64,000 bases of DNA, taken from contig NZ_JBLBVL010000005.1 of NCBI RefSeq assembly GCF_047250365.1, positions 62,001 to 126,000 on the forward strand, in the 5' to 3' direction. This DNA is from Thaumasiovibrio sp047250365 (GTDB taxonomy: Bacteria; Pseudomonadota; Gammaproteobacteria; Enterobacterales; Vibrionaceae). The notes beneath the pieces are model-generated. The model was not told the origin of the DNA and did not search any database. It saw only the letters and a list, made by a program, of their open reading frames with translations. Position numbers and translations under genes: made by a program. Below, in pieces: positions 63,589 to 64,000 of this stretch (positions are counted from its first letter, which is position 1; every line of letters starts with the position of its first letter).

Positions 63589-64000
63589 TTAGTCAACGGT
63601 CATGCACTTGATTAGACCAGCTTTGCTTTTATAACGGTTCATCCATGATTTCATCGGACTTGCCAATACGTTCTCTGGTGCACTGTCGTTTTGCATAACA
63701 ACTGGTCCCCAAAGAAGATCTAAGATGTGCCATGATTGCGCACCTACGCCCATCATTGATGCACGGCATGCAGCACAGTAGACCACAATGTGATTCGTTT
63801 CGAACTCATCGACACGGCGTTCGATAACACGTTTTGCGACATCTGGGTTGGCTGGAACTACCATGCCACCGAAGCCACAACAGCGTGTGTTATCTTTGGT
63901 GTATTTTGGCTCTACTGTTTTATAGCCAAGCTCGTTTAGAACCCAGCGGATCCCCTCTTGCAGTTCACTCTCATAACGGGTTGAACATGAGTCATGGATA
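63589..64000 (-). CDS. Cysteine-rich (CCG-domain) iron-sulfur oxidoreductase subunit, C-terminal part
   Basis: The frame is open to the right edge and gives about 136 residues: HDSCSTRYESELQEGIRWVL, then CCGFGGMVVPANPDVAKRV, and VVYCAACRASMMGVG. The CX(n)CCG plus CxxC pattern is that of the cysteine-rich domain of heterodisulfide reductase, GlpC and LldE-type proteins. These bind unusual Fe-S clusters and pass electrons to quinone or thiols. An ATG at 63864 lies inside the CCG motif and is not the start. The N-terminal part is outside the window. Confidence 0.8.
   Translation of the reverse strand, partial: IHDSCSTRYESELQEGIRWVLNELGYKTVEPKYTKDNTRCCGFGGMVVPANPDVAKRVIERRVDEFETNHIVVYCAACRASMMGVGAQSWHILDLLWGPVVMQNDSAPENVLASPMKSWMNRYKSKAGLIKCMTVD

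Overview
The window looks like a chromosomal segment of a marine gammaproteobacterium of the Vibrionaceae (Vibrio, Salinivibrio, Grimontia or a relative; genus not resolved). The evidence is gene content and order: pdxB-asd-fimV/hubP, mnmC divergent from fabB, a five-copy tRNA-Tyr array, a ynjBCDF-type cluster beside a TVP38 protein, and many Vibrio-like small proteins. Nothing was searched; all calls come from reading the sequence.

Region 1 (1 to about 15.8 kb) is a mobile or accessory island. It opens with the N-terminal part of a tyrosine-recombinase integrase that runs off the left edge. Next is a three-gene minus-strand operon (588-6680): a large complete tyrosine recombinase, a second recombinase-like protein that seems to lack the nucleophilic tyrosine, and a 446-residue protein I do not recognise. 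This resembles the published Gamma-Mobile-Trio (GMT) arrangement and is the best candidate for an unusual system here. Behind it lie decayed transposon pieces (a TnpB remnant and an IS5-family remnant), two unrelated HipBA modules, three tandem 76-77 bp repeats of unknown role, a duplicated gene end, a RelB-type antitoxin with a broken toxin, and a J-domain protein with a nine-C tract in its coding sequence.

Region 2 (15.8 to 37.3 kb) is a surface-polysaccharide region: wecA, small genes, a MntA/HepT-type toxin-antitoxin pair, galU, then a compact operon with TagD-like, TagF-like, TagG/TagH-like (ABC-2 exporter) and glycosyltransferase genes. This suggests a glycerol-phosphate-containing, teichoic-acid-like polymer exported by an ABC transporter. 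It is followed by a FlaA1/WbpM-type dehydratase, an epimerase, a monotopic phosphoglycosyltransferase, ugd, a beta-CASP nuclease and galE. The exporter permease has a G8 tract that could make it phase variable.

Region 3 (37.4 to 64 kb) is mostly core genome: ridA, mnmC, fabB, pdxB, asd, fimV/hubP, xthA, five tRNA-Tyr genes, an RND efflux pair, a YgjV-like protein, rluF, a ParA-like ATPase, a DUF1244 protein, the ynjFDCB transporter cluster, a TVP38 protein and a truncated CCG-domain iron-sulfur protein. Inserted between asd and fimV is a compact pair that looks like an orphan Tlde1-type (DUF2778) type VI secretion effector with a small membrane immunity protein.
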